From Symbiodinium microadriaticum (Eukaryota > Sar > Dinophyceae > Suessiales > Symbiodiniaceae), in assembly GCA_001939145.1 (NCBI GenBank), contig LSRX01000328.1, forward strand, positions 16,348-80,347: DNA of 64,000 nucleotides, in the 5' to 3' direction. The position numbers and the translations under genes are program-made. This document shows, in pieces, positions 30,363-41,138 of this stretch (the stretch's first letter is position 1; every line of letters begins with the position of its first letter). A model generated the notes under the pieces. That model did not search any database. It was not told the DNA's origin and saw nothing but the letters and a program-made list of their open reading frames with translations.

Positions 30363-30487
30363 TCTTAGCCCAAACCCAAACACCGCCCAATTCACGCAGA
30401 AATTTCCGAGTGCCGGTTCGAGCTAGCCCGTGAACCCTCAGACCAAAGCCCCTAGATCCGAAACCCCAAAGCTGTCGAAACTGAGCT

Positions 30488-30590
30488 ACGACCACCACCA
30501 CCGACGACATGCGTCCGATCTGGAACGACGAGATCCTCTTTCAGCCTAGCGACGCGCCCTTGCACACGCCAGCGGCTGAGTGCAGGGCTA
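30488..30590 (+). CDS. Exon of glycoprotein-like gene (tentative)
   Basis: The frame reads TTTTTDDMRPIWNDEILFQP and SDAPLHTPAAECRA. The sequence opens with a run of Thr, like the end of a Thr-rich linker, and is acidic thereafter. Upstream sequence is CCCTAAA-like. Confidence 0.4.
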
Positions 30591-30753
30591 TCGTGGATTT
30601 CATCATTGTTGAACCTTTATGCAGTCTTTTGGGCACGTAGCTTTAAGCGGTTCAAGACCTACTTGGGTTTCAATGTAGAATTGAATCGGAATCAGGGTTT
30701 GGACTCCACTTCGGCTTCGCAAGGTAGATTGCAGACGAGAGCGCAGGCTTGAG

Positions 30754-30911
30754 ACATCACCACCATCACCACCACAGCCACCACCAGCACCATCCCATCA
30801 CCATGACCGTCACCGTCACCGTCTCCACCACCACCATCATGATGATCATCACCACCATCATCACCACCATCATCATCACCACCGTCATCATCACCAAACA
30901 TCATCATCACC

Positions 30912-30946
<35 letters not shown>

Positions 30947-30950
30947 CCTG
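30754..30950. repeat. CAC/CAT trinucleotide microsatellite
   Basis: Long CAC, CAT and ATC runs. The His-rich frame over it is a microsatellite product. Confidence 0.95.
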
Positions 30951-31193
30951 ACAGCCGGCTCAGCCGTGACCTTGAAGCAGGTGAGTCCCAAAGCTTCGGC
31001 CTCCAACCGCCTTCGCAGACAAATCTTCAGCCCGAAAGCCTACTTACAGGCGAGCAGAAGCTTTCAAAAAAGTCGCCTTTAGGGCCCAACTTAGTAACTT
31101 CTAGCCCTAAACTCTAAACCCTAACCCCTAAACCCTAAACCCTAAACCGAGTAAGCCCCAGAAGCCCTTAACCCAAAGCCGCTAAATCCAAGG

Positions 31194-31256
31194 TTCTACA
31201 TGTACCGGGCCGTCTCCGACACCGTCTATCCGCCCATGCCTTCCGGTGGCAAGCAG
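31194..31256 (+). CDS. Exon of glycoprotein-like gene (FYMYRAVSDTVYPP)
   Basis: The frame reads FYMYRAVSDTVYPPMPSGGK, Q. C-rich sequence precedes it and TTTAGGG follows, so the flanks fit the exon pattern. The next plausible exon at 32511 continues NVNTGNLAGVLWYLHNEAA, a sensible continuation of a folded domain. Confidence 0.55.
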
Positions 31257-31312
31257 GAAGTTTGAGGGTTTAGGGTTTAGGGTTTAGGGTTTAGGGTTTG
31301 AGGGTGTACCCC

Positions 31313-31535
31313 GGGTTACTATAAAGCTTCATTATCAGGCGGATTACGGCCAGGGGTACTATAAAGTTTCATTATGCGGGTTACTGTGACAATGAAGTTT
31401 CATTATAAGGGTTACTATGAAGTTTCATTATAAGGGCTACTATGAAGTTGCATTATAAGGGTTACTATGAAGTTTCATTATAAGGGCTACTATGAAGTTG
31501 CATTATAAGGGCTACTATGAAGTTTCATTACAAGC
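31313..31535. repeat. 25-bp tandem repeat with internal dyad
   Basis: Units of the type GGGTTACTATGAAGTTTCAT plus TATAA recur about eight times, with GGGCTAC and GTTGCAT variants alternating. ATGAAGTTTCAT within each unit is itself a dyad (ATGAA-GT-TTCAT). Confidence 0.9.
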
Positions 31536-32510
31536 GTTACGGCAAGGGTTTTGGGAGTTCAGGATGGTTTAGGGTTTTGAGGTGTGCATGGGTTAGGATT
31601 TAGTTGTTGCGTTTTCACCGTTTGTACAAGGGTTTAGGGTTTCGGGTTTAGGAATTATAAGGTTTAGGGTTTAGGGTTTAAAAGGTTTAGGTTTTAGGGT
31701 AAGGCCAAGGAGTCATTAGCATGATTGCCTGTATTGCGGGTCCAAGCAGCCTGTGGGTGTATGGTTTAGGGTTTACGATCCATCTGGAGTAGTGAAGCCA
31801 CACAGAAATAGCAGCAAGGGCTTACATGATGGCTGCACATAGTGAACACAGCACTAGACACGAGCGTCCATACCAACCTCTCTTTATAGATATGATGTCT
31901 AGTTGTCTGACCTTTCACATGGATGCAGATAAGATCCGGCATTACTGCGTGCACACTCTTTTCGAACTGAATATGCATGTTAAGTCACTAGCTTGCATGG
32001 GCAGACAGCCAGGCAGGGAGGGAGGCAGGCAGGCAGACCGACAGAGACAGACAGAGACAGAGACAGATCGACAGATAGAGACAGGCCGGCACACTGACAG
32101 AACGGAAAAAAGCAATTCCGTGCGTGCCTTTTATGCAGCCACCCATCCTTGCATCCATCCGTACATGTAGACAGCAGGCATTATGCATGCAGACGGACAG
32201 GCAGACAGAAAAAGGCTTCTGTAGCTGTATGTGTAACAAATCTATACATTAGTGTATTTGCAGATATCGATTCACACAGCTCTGAGTAGGTATGCACGAA
32301 CAGCTGTTCTGGCATTGGGCTCCAGTGTCCCGCGTCAAGGATTTCGGTTCAGGCTTCCGCGCCTTGCGGCTCCATAATCTGCAACAGCCCTTAAACCCTA
32401 AACCCAACGACCCTGGCCCTGACCTACCCAAGCCTCCGAGGCGCTTAGGCTTTTTTTTGAGGGCGGACACCAAAAAGGCCCTCAAAAAATAGTTCTATCC
32501 GCTACACAGG

Positions 32511-32573
32511 AACGTGAACACCGGGAACCTTGCCGGGGTCTTGTGGTACCTTCACAACGAGGCGGCCGATCGG
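32511..32573 (+). CDS. Exon of glycoprotein-like gene (NVNTGNLAGVLWYL)
   Basis: After CTACACAG the frame reads NVNTGNLAGVLWYLHNEAAD. Composition and the preceding exon make this convincing although short. The frame then runs into a GAT microsatellite, so the exon must end near 32575. Confidence 0.6.
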
Positions 32574-32644
32574 AGGGTTTGCTCAGGTCTTTTCGACCAC
32601 AGGTGGCGGCTGCTGTTGCGCTTCTCGTGCGACCTCGATGATTT

Positions 32645-32785
32645 CAATGATGGTGGCGATTATGATGACGATGACGACGGGGGTGATGATGATGATGATG
32701 ATGATGACGATGAGGATGATGATGATGATGATGATGCTGATGATGATGATGATGATGATGCTGATGCCGTTGATGATCACGATGA
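32645..32785. repeat. GAT microsatellite
   Basis: (GAT)n with GAC and GAG variants. Its Asp-rich translation is open to 32834 but is a microsatellite product, probably intronic. Confidence 0.95.
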
Positions 32786-33230
32786 TACCAAGCTATCTTC
32801 GGCGTACAGTATGCCAGTGAGAAAGCATGTTTGAAGTTTAAAGCCCTGAAACCTAAAAGCCCTGGGAAACACCCGTATACTATCTAACTGCATTGCCGTT
32901 GTCTTGGAAGGTCGTTGAGCGAACTCCTAGAAAGTTCGGAATCACGTGCCTCGTCTGCCAAGCTTTTTTTTGTTGAACTTTTGTAGGCGTTCTCTGAGAT
33001 TTCGACAACGGTTCTATATGTTATTGAGAGTTCTAGGGTTTAGGGCTTCAGGCAGGTAGCCCGGTTTGTAGCGCTTGGAGGGTTTACAGGGGGAGGATTT
33101 ACAGGGCTCCCGTTGAGATTTTGCGTTTTGGGTTCGTTTCAGGGTTTACAGGGTTTAGGGTATAGGATTTAGGACTCAGTGCCTCCCGGGTTTACAAGAA
33201 TTGCAGGATTCATGTACTAGAGGGGTCGGA

Positions 33231-33617
33231 CTAATTATATAGTAACACTATCCCCCATCTCGTCCCTATGCAGCTATGCTACAATACACGCCCAAACCCC
33301 CAATCCCATTCCATTAGAATTTGGGGTTTTCATTTGAAGGTTTTTGGGTCTGCGGGTTCAGACGGTTAGTCTTGAAGTCGTAGAGGGCGGGTCTGAGGTT
33401 GTTAATAATTNCTAATTATATAGTAACACTATCCCCCATCTCGTCCCTATGCAGCTATGCTACAATACACGCCCAAACCCCCAATCCCATTCCATTGACT
33501 CAGACCACCATACTAAACCCTTAGAATTTGGGGTTTTCATTTGAAGGTTTTTGGGTCTGCGGGTTCAGACGGTTAGTCTTGAAGTCGTAGAGGGCGGGTC
33601 TGAGGTTGTTAATAATT
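33231..33617. repeat. 180/206-bp direct duplication across a single N
   Basis: Copy A (33231-33410) and copy B (33412-33617) are identical except for one 26-base insertion in B (GACTCAGACCACCATACTAA plus ACCCTT). The N at 33411 lies exactly between them. Confidence 0.95.
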
Positions 33618-34992
33618 AGGCGTAAGCTGGGAAAGAGGGGCTTGGGTTAGGGTTTAGGGTTTAATTCGGGTTTAGGGTTTGGGGGCTGGGTTTTGGGGTT
33701 TAGTTTAGGGGATTTAGGGCTCAGGTTTGCCAAGTTCCAGAAAATCACTGGATTTTATGAAAGCTTCGGTGTGCTCTAATCTCCGCAACAACTTCCGTCG
33801 AACACGACTAGACCTACAGCCGACCTCCATCTCTTGAATGTGTATAGTAAAACAGCACGGTTGCAGGACTCTTGTTAAGGAGCTGAGTTTCAGATACCAT
33901 AATCGGGTGATCTATCGTAAATAACGTGGCTTCTGTATGATGATAGCGAGGCATGATGCAAAGCCGCCGAAGCAAATCACGACATTCGAAGGCAGAGGAG
34001 CCCAACATCCTAAACCCTAAACCCTGAGCCCTAATTCTAAAGCGTAAAAGCCCGCCTCAACCCTAATCCTGGCGTCCTGGGTCGAAACACTAGCACTAGC
34101 CCGGAATCTTAGAGTTTAGGGTTTCAGGGTTTAGGTTTAGGATCTAATTAGAGTGTTACTCTTAGAGCTCCAGCCGTTAAGCTGAATCGCCACAGCGGAA
34201 GCCGCCGGAAGCTGCGAAAAGTTTTTTTTGACTCGCGAGTCCCTATCCCTTAGCATCAAAATAGCGGTTTAGGGTTTAGGGTTTAGGGTTTAGGTCCCAA
34301 AAGCCGTATATAATAGGGTCTTTGGGCCCAAAAGCCTTAAAATATGAGTCCTTCGATGCTAAGGGTATGAGTCCCAAGAAGGATCCGTAAGACCCGCGCA
34401 AGAGCCCTGAGAGAGCCACGGTTTAGGGTTTAGGGGTTTAGGGGTTTAGGGTTTAGGGTAGCCGGTGATCTGCTAGTCTCTGGCCCTAAACCCTAAACCC
34501 TAAACCCTAAAACCCTAGACTTTAAGCCTTAAAACCTAAGCCCCACACCCTAAACCCTACACCCTGAAACCTGAGCCCTAGACCCTGAACCCTGAATACG
34601 GTATCCTTAATCAAGGGATGCTACTGCCAGCACCTCTGTTCTGAGCTCTTATTGAGCAGCTTGTTCTGAGCTACTAGAATGAGGAAACCATTCTACTTAG
34701 GGTTTCGGGTTTAGGATTTAGGGTTCGGTTTACTATAGATCCCTATTATGATCGCTTGAACTAAGTTCCTTAGCAAGAACCCTGCTATTTACTATAGAGC
34801 CCTACTCGATTCTGGCAGCTGAAGCCAAAGCTCCTCAGCAAGAAACCGAATAGAGTCCTCGGGAGTCGTCTTCCCTAAACCCCCAAACCTTAAACTTTAA
34901 ACCCTAAAACCTAAATCCTAAACCTTAACCCCCCTAAACCCTAAACCCTAAACCCTCAAAAACAACCCTAAACTCTCAACCCTAGTAGATCT

Positions 34993-35076
34993 ATCTCTTG
35001 AAGCTGAGGAAGATTATCCGGCTGAAGGCGCGGCCAAGTTGGGAGGGCCTTTGGCCGAAAGCCCAAGAAGTCTTTT
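34993..35076 (+). CDS. Possible basic exon
   Basis: The frame reads LLKLRKIIRLKARPSWEGLW and PKAQEVF, then becomes repeat translation. A basic and aromatic segment between CCCTAAA-type and TTTAGGG-type flanks fits the exon pattern but is not otherwise supported. Confidence 0.35.
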
Positions 35077-35960
35077 GGGAGGTTTGGGGTTTTGGGGTTT
35101 TAGGGTTTAGGGTTTTTAGGGCTTTAGGGTTTTCGGGTTTTTTAGGTTTGGGGCTTTGGATTTTGGGTTTAGGGTTTTGGGTGTAGAATTTGCGGGTTTA
35201 GGGTTTTGGGGTCTAGGGCCTGGGGTTTGGGAACAGGGTTTTAGGGTTTTGGGGCTGTAGGGTTCAGAATCCTTAACCTCAAATCCAGCATTGGAAGCCT
35301 GAAGCCCTGATTCAGAACCTCTGGAACCCCTCTAAACCCTAAACCCTAAACGCCAGGAGCTTCCTAAACGGAACCCCTGAGGCCCTTTCCAAACGGAACG
35401 AGAAAGCTCTAGCGATGGCAGGGGTTGCGGTTTCCACGTTTCAGGGCTGGACGTTTCGGGGGTTTCGGATCCTTGTCGTCATAGGGTCCCTAAACCCTAA
35501 ACCCTAAACCAGATCCGTGTCCGGGTTCTAGGGTTTAGGGTTTAGAATTTAGGGTTTAGGGGTTTAGGGTTGAGGGTTGAGGGTTTAGGGTTTAGGGTTG
35601 AGGGTTGAGGGTTTGGTCTTTCAAGGAGCAGTTTGGAAGTAGCTGAACTTGCGCACCTGACGAGTCTTCTTTCTGGGCTGATATCGGTGTCTTGAGGAGA
35701 GTAGGTTCGGTTCTTACCAAATATGAAATTATGCCTGAGAGTGGGGCTGGGGTTTCGGGGTTTTCTAGCATGCAGGTTTCCAGCATTCAACACTCAGGCC
35801 TAAGTTTTATAAGCCACTACGAACTTAAGAAATCGAAAGCTAAGCCCGACGACCAAGGGCTGTTCGGGTTCAGAGTGTTGGGTTTAGGCTTTAGGGTTTA
35901 GGGTTCAGGGTTTAGGGGTTCGGGTTTAGGGTTTAGGGCGTTCTGAAGTCTTGTTGCCAG

Positions 35961-36021
35961 GTGCAGACACGTGCAACGCAGCCTCTCTGGGAGAAGGGCA
36001 TGAACTTCGGTGTGCGCTCTC
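35961..36021 (+). CDS. Exon of glycoprotein-like gene (VQTRATQPLWEKGMNF)
   Basis: After GTTGCCAG the frame reads VQTRATQPLWEKGMNFGVRS. It is about 20 codons, flanked by telomere-like repeat on both sides, and fits the style of the neighbouring exons. Confidence 0.5.
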
Positions 36022-37097
36022 TGGCATCCACCACCTAGCTCGATTTAATGTTTAGGGCTCAGTCCCTAAACACTAAACCCAAAAAGCTAAGCCCTATACC
36101 CTAAACTCAAAACCCTAAACCTTTAACCCTAAACCCTAAACTCAAAACCCTAAAACCTAAACCCAAAACCCTAAACCTTAGGGTCTCAGTCTTTAGGGTT
36201 AGACGTTCGGGTATCCCGTTTTGGTTTTCGGATTCAGGGCTGCTGCTTGGGGTATCTTTTCTTGCATGCCTCTGGGCTCCAGAGATAGTTCAGACGCCTT
36301 TCGCGTTTCATGAGCAGATCCTGTCCTAAGCTTTCCTAAACCCTAAACTCTAAACCCAAAGCCCTAAACCCAAAAGCCCTAAATCCTAAACCATAGACCC
36401 TGTCCTAGACCCTATATAAACCCTAAACCCTAAGCCCTAATCTTCTTCAAAGTCCACAACCCAGGTTTCCATTCGTCCGTGTAGGGGCTTCCCAGAATTT
36501 TCTACGGGGGCTGTCAGGGATCCTCGGCGCTCCTAGCAGTCTTAGGGCTCTTGGGGTTTAGGGCTTGGGGTCTCGTTTGCGGCAATTTCGCGACCACCTG
36601 GGAATCTGGGCCAAAATCGCAGCTTCGTAGTTGAGATCGCTGCCGTGGACAGCTACGCCAGCGAGGCCAGGGGAGGATGTCGATTGCAAGCCCTTCTGCT
36701 TCGATTTGAGCAGGCAATGCATGTCGGGACGATGTCGAGAATGGTATCTCATGCCCTAAACCTCGCGGTATAGGGTTTAGGATTCAGGGTCTAAACCCTG
36801 ATTCCTCCAATTGTTGCCTTGGGGATGCTTCTGCAAAGCAACACACCTGGGCCCGGCCGGAGCCCAAATGCAAGACCTTAGGGCCTATGCCCGAATGTTC
36901 GACTTGAGAACCTCAAGAATCTAAGCTGCAGCCTCAAAGACCCCCCTGTCCGCTGGAAGCCCTAAACCCTATTATAAACCCTAACTCTTAAACCCCTAAG
37001 TTCCCCGAAACCTTCACCCCTAAGCTCCCCTGAACCTTAACCCCTAAGCCCTCAACCCTGAAGCCCTGAGGCTGAAGTCCTACATGCCCCGCGAATC

Positions 37098-37175
37098 TAG
37101 GGGCCTTAATCACTGGAATAGGGTTTTCGGGTATACTATACTCTAATCACAATCAGGAGCCCCCAAGAATCATGA
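37098..37175. repeat. Fold-back element family 2, diverged copy
   Basis: Contains GGGGCCTTAATCACTGGAAT, then AGGGTTTTCGGGTATACTAT and a C-rich right part. It shares the end word and inner segment with the 59025-59117 and 27150-27278 copies. Confidence 0.4.
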
Positions 37176-37194
37176 GGCAGTTATTTCGACCCTA

Positions 37195-37605
37195 AGTCCC
37201 AAACCCTGAACCCTAAACCCTAAACCCTAAACCCTAAACCCTAGACCCTAGACCCTAGACCCTAGACCCTAGACCCTAAAACCCTAGACCCTAAACCCTA
37301 AACCCTAGACCCTAGACCCTNAAACCCTAAACCCTAAACCCTAGACCCTAGACCCTAGACCCTAGACCCTAGACCCTAAAACCCTAGACCCTAAACCCTA
37401 AACCCTAGACCCTAGACCCTAGACCCTAAGCCCTAGACCCTAAACCCTAGACCCTAAACCCTAAACCCTAGACCCTAGACCCTAGACCCTAAACCCTAAA
37501 CCCTAGACCCTAGACCCTAAACCCTAAACCCTAGACCCTAGACCCTAGACCCTAAGCCCTAGACCCTAAACCCTCAACCCTAGACCCTAGACCCTAAACC
37601 CTACA
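37195..37605. repeat. CCCTAAA/CCCTAGA array, longest in window
   Basis: About 400 bases of nearly pure 7-base units alternating CCCTAAA and CCCTAGA. A perfect 99-bp direct duplication (37222-37320 and 37322-37420) flanks the N at 37321. Confidence 0.95.
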
Positions 37606-37625
37606 TCCCCAACCACTCTTTGCAG

Positions 37626-37718
37626 ATGCCCCCATACACAGTGAAGTTGGAGGGGCCCCCTCTAAAGACCCGGAGCATCCCAAAGGCCAGCATGCTCCGA
37701 GGGCCCAAGCATCACTAG
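37626..37718 (+). CDS. Short exon or micro-ORF MPPYTVKLEG
   Basis: After TTTGCAG the sequence reads MPPYTVKLEGPPLKTRSIPK, ASMLRGPKHH and TAG at 37716-37718. It has a long CCCTAAA array upstream and TTTAGGG downstream. It could be an exon that continues past the apparent stop in another frame. Confidence 0.4.
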   Translation: MPPYTVKLEGPPLKTRSIPKASMLRGPKHH

Positions 37719-38196
37719 GGCTTGGGGTTTGGGGTTTAGGGTTTGGGGTTTAGGCTTTCGGAGTTTTGGGGTTTAGGGTTTCGGGGTTTTGGGGTTTTGG
37801 GGTTTGGGGTTTAGGGTCTAGGGTTTAGGAAACCCAAAAGCCTAAACAGTGCCAAGCACTCCTCGAACCCCTAAACAACCCGACCTCAATCCTACTAACA
37901 CCTCATCCCTGCCATACCCTAAATCCTACTAGACAAGACCCTAAGCCCCCAAACGCTACGTACATCCGAAACCCTACTAAAGCCTAAACCCTGCATTAAG
38001 AACAAATCCCTAAAGCCCAAACCAGTCTAAAATCTAAGCCCTTAAACCCCTAAACCCTACTGAACCCTAAACCCTAAACCCAAAAAACTTCTAAAACCGG
38101 AAGCCCTTAAATCTTACTAAACCCCTACTAAGCCGTACATCCTAAACCTTGCTAAACCCCTACTAAACCCTTAACCCCTAGTCCCTAACCAGCCTT

Positions 38197-38282
38197 ACCC
38201 ATCGGCTCCATGGGAGTTCCTGTTTGTGGTTTATATTTAGGATCCTATAAGGTANAAAGGAACTACTATGGAGCCTATGGGT
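38197..38282. repeat. Fold-back (MITE-like) element family 1, copy
   Basis: Arms ACCCATCGGCTCCATGGGAG plus TTCC and the complement at 38259-38282 enclose a spacer containing TTTGTGGTTTATATTTAGGA, which is the reverse complement of the spacer in the 50488 copy. A single N lies at 38255 within it. Confidence 0.65.
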
Positions 38283-38440
38283 ACATCCTACAAGGTAATC
38301 CCTAAACCCTTAGGCCCTAAACCCTAAACCCCTAATCCCTAACCCCCCCCTAAACCCTAATCCCCTAATCCCTAAACCCTAAACTATATAAACCCTAATC
38401 CCTAAATCCCCTAAACCCTACACCCCTAGTCCCCAAACAG

Positions 38441-38540
38441 CCCTTACATCCTCCAAGGCTTCGCCTTCGACGCCGGCCAAGCCACGGGGCCCTTCGAATG
38501 CGGCCGCGACGAGTACGGCCCGAAGCTCTGCCAAGGCAAG
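38441..38540 (+). CDS. Exon of glycoprotein-like gene (GFAFDAGQATGPFECG)
   Basis: After CAAACAG the frame reads YILQGFAFDAGQATGPFECG and RDEYGPKLCQGK. Two cysteines and ordered composition support a folded extracellular domain. CCCTAAA upstream and a GGGATCTATAAG-type repeat downstream bound it. Confidence 0.6.
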
Positions 38541-38545
38541 GCTTT

Positions 38546-38634
38546 AAAACGGGATCTATAAGGGTTCCTTGAAAGGGATCTATATGGGTTCCTATAAAGG
38601 GATCTATAGGGGTTCCTTTAAAGTGACCTATAAG
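38546..38634. repeat. ~27-bp tandem repeat GGGATCTATAAGGGTTCCT
   Basis: Three to four units of GGATCTATA-GGGTTCC-TTAAAG type immediately after the exon. Related words in the opposite orientation form the repeat at 57239-57325. Confidence 0.8.
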
Positions 38635-38925
38635 GGTTTAGGGTTTAGAGGTGTAGTGGTTTAGGGGTTAGGGGTTGGGGTTTAGGGTTTAGGGTTTTAG
38701 GGTTTAGGGGTTCGGGTTTAGGGTTTAGGGTTTAGGGTTTAGGGGTTCGGGTTTGGGGGTTAGGGTTTAGGGGTTCGGGTTTGGGGGTTAGGGTTTACGG
38801 GTTCGGGTTTAGGGAGTATGAGTAGGGTGTGGGGGTTTAGGGTTTCGGGTTTAGGGTTCAGGGGTATGGGTCTAGGATTTAGGGTTTAGGGTTTAGGGGT
38901 GCCGAAGCTTTCGGTTGGGTCTCTG

Positions 38926-39264
38926 ATGGTGTTGGCCAGACAGTGTCTGGCAACACTGCCGCCATCCGTGGCGGCTCAGGTGGCAAATGGAATCACATCC
39001 ATTGCCGCCGACGGCCAGAAGGGCAAAGGCACCAAAGGGCGTGGGGGTAACCCCACACCCGGTGCCGAAACGGCCCGGGCCGTGGACATCGCCCTCCGTG
39101 AGACGGAGGCTGGTCGGAATTGGGCCGCATTCAATGCGGAGAATACCGGCCTGTTGTCAGCCGAACAAAGGCTGACTCAGGGCACCCTTCGAGCGGCAAG
39201 TGATGCCGAGCGGGTGCGCCTGAATCAGGCCGCCGCTGCCGGTGAGCTCAACATTCAACGCTAA
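38926..39264 (+). CDS. Bacterial-style ORF, unknown product
   Basis: A GC-rich frame of about 112 codons from ATG 38926 to TAA 39262 reads MVLARQCLATLPPSVAAQVA, GAETARAVDIALRETEAGRN, WAAFNAENTGLLSAEQRLTQ and AASDAERVRLNQAAAAGELN. It lacks telomere-like repeats although it is embedded in them. The stop overlaps a hairpin followed by a T-run, as at the end of many bacterial genes. It may be a bacterial or phage-derived insertion or a contaminant read joined into the assembly. A second frame (AFGWVSDGVGQTVSGNTAAI) is also open at the start. No family was recognised. Confidence 0.45.
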   Translation: MVLARQCLATLPPSVAAQVANGITSIAADGQKGKGTKGRGGNPTPGAETARAVDIALRETEAGRNWAAFNAENTGLLSAEQRLTQGTLRAASDAERVRLNQAAAAGELNIQR

Positions 39265-39288
39265 CCGCATAGCGCGGTGAGCCTTTTT
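39264..39288 (+). terminator. Rho-independent-like hairpin after bacterial-style ORF
   Basis: Arms ACCGC (39264-39268) and GCGGT (39274-39278) enclose a five-base loop and are followed by T5 at 39284-39288. It follows the TAA directly. Confidence 0.45.
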
Positions 39289-39789
39289 GTCTGCATGACC
39301 GACGCTCCGGACTTCCGAGTGAGTGAGTGAGTTTAGGGGTTAGGAGCTAGGAGCTAGGGTGTACGATTTAGGGGTTTAGGGGTCGGGGGTTTGGGGGCTT
39401 TGTAGGGTTTGACGGTTGCGGGGTTTAGGGGTTAGGGTTTGAGGGTTGTGGGTTTAGCTACGGCTAATTCGTGTTTAGGGTTTTTGGGTTTAGACGATTA
39501 GGGTTTCGCGTTTAAGGGGATTAGGGATTGGTACCCAAAATCCTACCCCGTTGCAAATCACCGGGCGCCAAACAAACTCCCCGTTATAAAACGACTTGCA
39601 GGAGCCTTGTACAAGGGTTTAGTTTAGGGTTTAGGGTTTTGGTTTTTTAATGCAACGAGACGGTACTAGGGCAGTGTCTCGTGCGCGCAACACGGATAGT
39701 ACTTGCAAGGTATGGAGAATGCGGACCCCTGATTACCAAACCCCCTCTCCGTTGATAAGGATTATAATGGGGGTCCTGAGATTACGGCT

Positions 39790-40230
39790 CTACGCACCCC
39801 TAAACACCTAAATCCCTAAACCCTAAACCGCAAAAACCCCTAAACGCCTAAACCCCAAAACCCCCAAACCCCAAACCCCTAAACCACTAAACCCTAACCC
39901 CTTAACCCAAAACTAAGCACTTAAACACCTAAACCCCCAAACCCCTAAACCCCTAAACCGCTAAACCCTAACCCCCTAAACCCCTAAACCGCCAAACCCT
40001 AAAACCTAAACCCTTAAACCCCTAAACTAAGCCCCAAATCCCTAAACCCTAAACCCCTAATCCCCTAGACCCCTAAACCCCCAAACCCTTAAACCCTAAA
40101 CCCCTAAACACCTAAACCCCTAAACCCCTGAACCCCACGAACCTCTAAACCCTAAACCCCTAAACCGTAAACCCCTAAACCCCTAAACCCCAAAACCCCC
40201 AACTCTAAACCCTGAACCCCGAACCCCTCT
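39790..40230. repeat. CCCTAAAC tract
   Basis: About 440 bases of CCCCTAAA-type units, immediately upstream of the exon at 40243. It may provide the pyrimidine-rich end of that intron. Confidence 0.9.
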
Positions 40231-40248
40231 ACATAGCCACAGACATCA

Positions 40249-40366
40249 GGCGCCTTCAACAGCAGCTTCGACGTTGGCATGCACAACGGCAGTGTGACCC
40301 AAGCCTTCGAGTGGGACACCTACGGCTACTTCGTGGGCTGCAACGTCTTAGGACCGCCTCGGTACG
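40249..40366 (+). CDS. Exon of glycoprotein-like gene (GYFVGCNVLGPP)
   Basis: After ACAGACATCAG the frame reads GAFNSSFDVGMHNGSVTQAF and EWDTYGYFVGCNVLGPP, then CGGTACG offers a donor. NSS and NGS are N-glycosylation sequons. Telomere-like arrays of opposite orientation flank the exon. Confidence 0.7.
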
Positions 40367-40683
40367 ACTGCTAAGGGTTTAGGGTTTAGGGTTTGGGGTT
40401 TAAGGTTTTGGGGCCTTTGGGTTTAGGGTTTAGGGTGTGAGCCTGTCTTGCGACCCGTTTACATTCTAGAGCTGTCATATTTTTTTGTAGCATCTTACAG
40501 CACACAACCACCGCACCCCCACAAAATACCATACACATCCTAGTAGACCTAAGTCCTAAACCCTACTTCTGCTGACTTCGCGCTGGGGAGCGCTTTGTAT
40601 TTTGCTATGCTTCTTTACTAGGTAGTTCTAGCAGTGTGAGATTGTTTCGAGTCTGGTTATCAGGCTTTTGAAGGAGAGCCTTA

Positions 40684-40760
40684 ATGATGATAGTTATGAT
40701 GCTGGTGATGGTGCTGCCGCTGATGATGATGACGACGATGATGGTGATGATGATATGGTA
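40684..40760. repeat. GAT microsatellite
   Basis: Short GAT/GAC/GCT trinucleotide runs, no coding meaning. Confidence 0.85.
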
Positions 40761-41026
40761 ACAGCGAAACCGTGACTTCTAGTTTCCGCCTAGTGATCTG
40801 GAGCAGATGTGCCTGGGGTTTGAGGCATGGGGGCGGAGCCTACATCCCAAACTCCAAAACCCGAAATCTTAGGAGGTTGCGGCCAGTCTGATCCCGAAGT
40901 ATCATGAAAGGTACCGGAACAGGGTCTACTTGGAGAAACGCAAGGCTTTGTAGGGTTGGGTTTTGTGGGCTCTTGTTTGGGGGGTTTCAGCATGTCGAAA
41001 CTTAGGACGACCCCAAAACTTCGCAG

Positions 41027-41138
41027 GACATTTCCCCTTTCCGAACTACAAGATCTACTACCCCAATGCGGTTTGGTACAGCCTTCCCGGGCCCTGTCCC
41101 TCCAGAAACTACACGCAGCAGCTCGGCGAACGACTCAG
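41027..41138 (+). CDS. Exon of glycoprotein-like gene (YPNAVWYSLPGPCPS)
   Basis: After CTTCGCAG the frame reads GHFPFPNYKIYYPNAVWYSL and PGPCPSRNYTQQLGERLRV. NYT is a sequon and CPS follows a Pro-rich turn. Two other frames are open but Arg/Ser-rich, so this one is preferred. Confidence 0.7.

Noticed and set aside
30749..31117. His-rich 122-codon ORF
   Set aside because: It is the translation of a CAC/CAT microsatellite followed by intron-like sequence.
32514..32834. Asp-rich 106-codon ORF
   Set aside because: Beyond the first 20 codons, which are reported as an exon, it is the translation of a GAT microsatellite.
37195..37605. A chromosome end (true telomere)
   Set aside because: The array is flanked on both sides by ordinary and exon-like sequence, and similar tracts occur throughout the window in both orientations.
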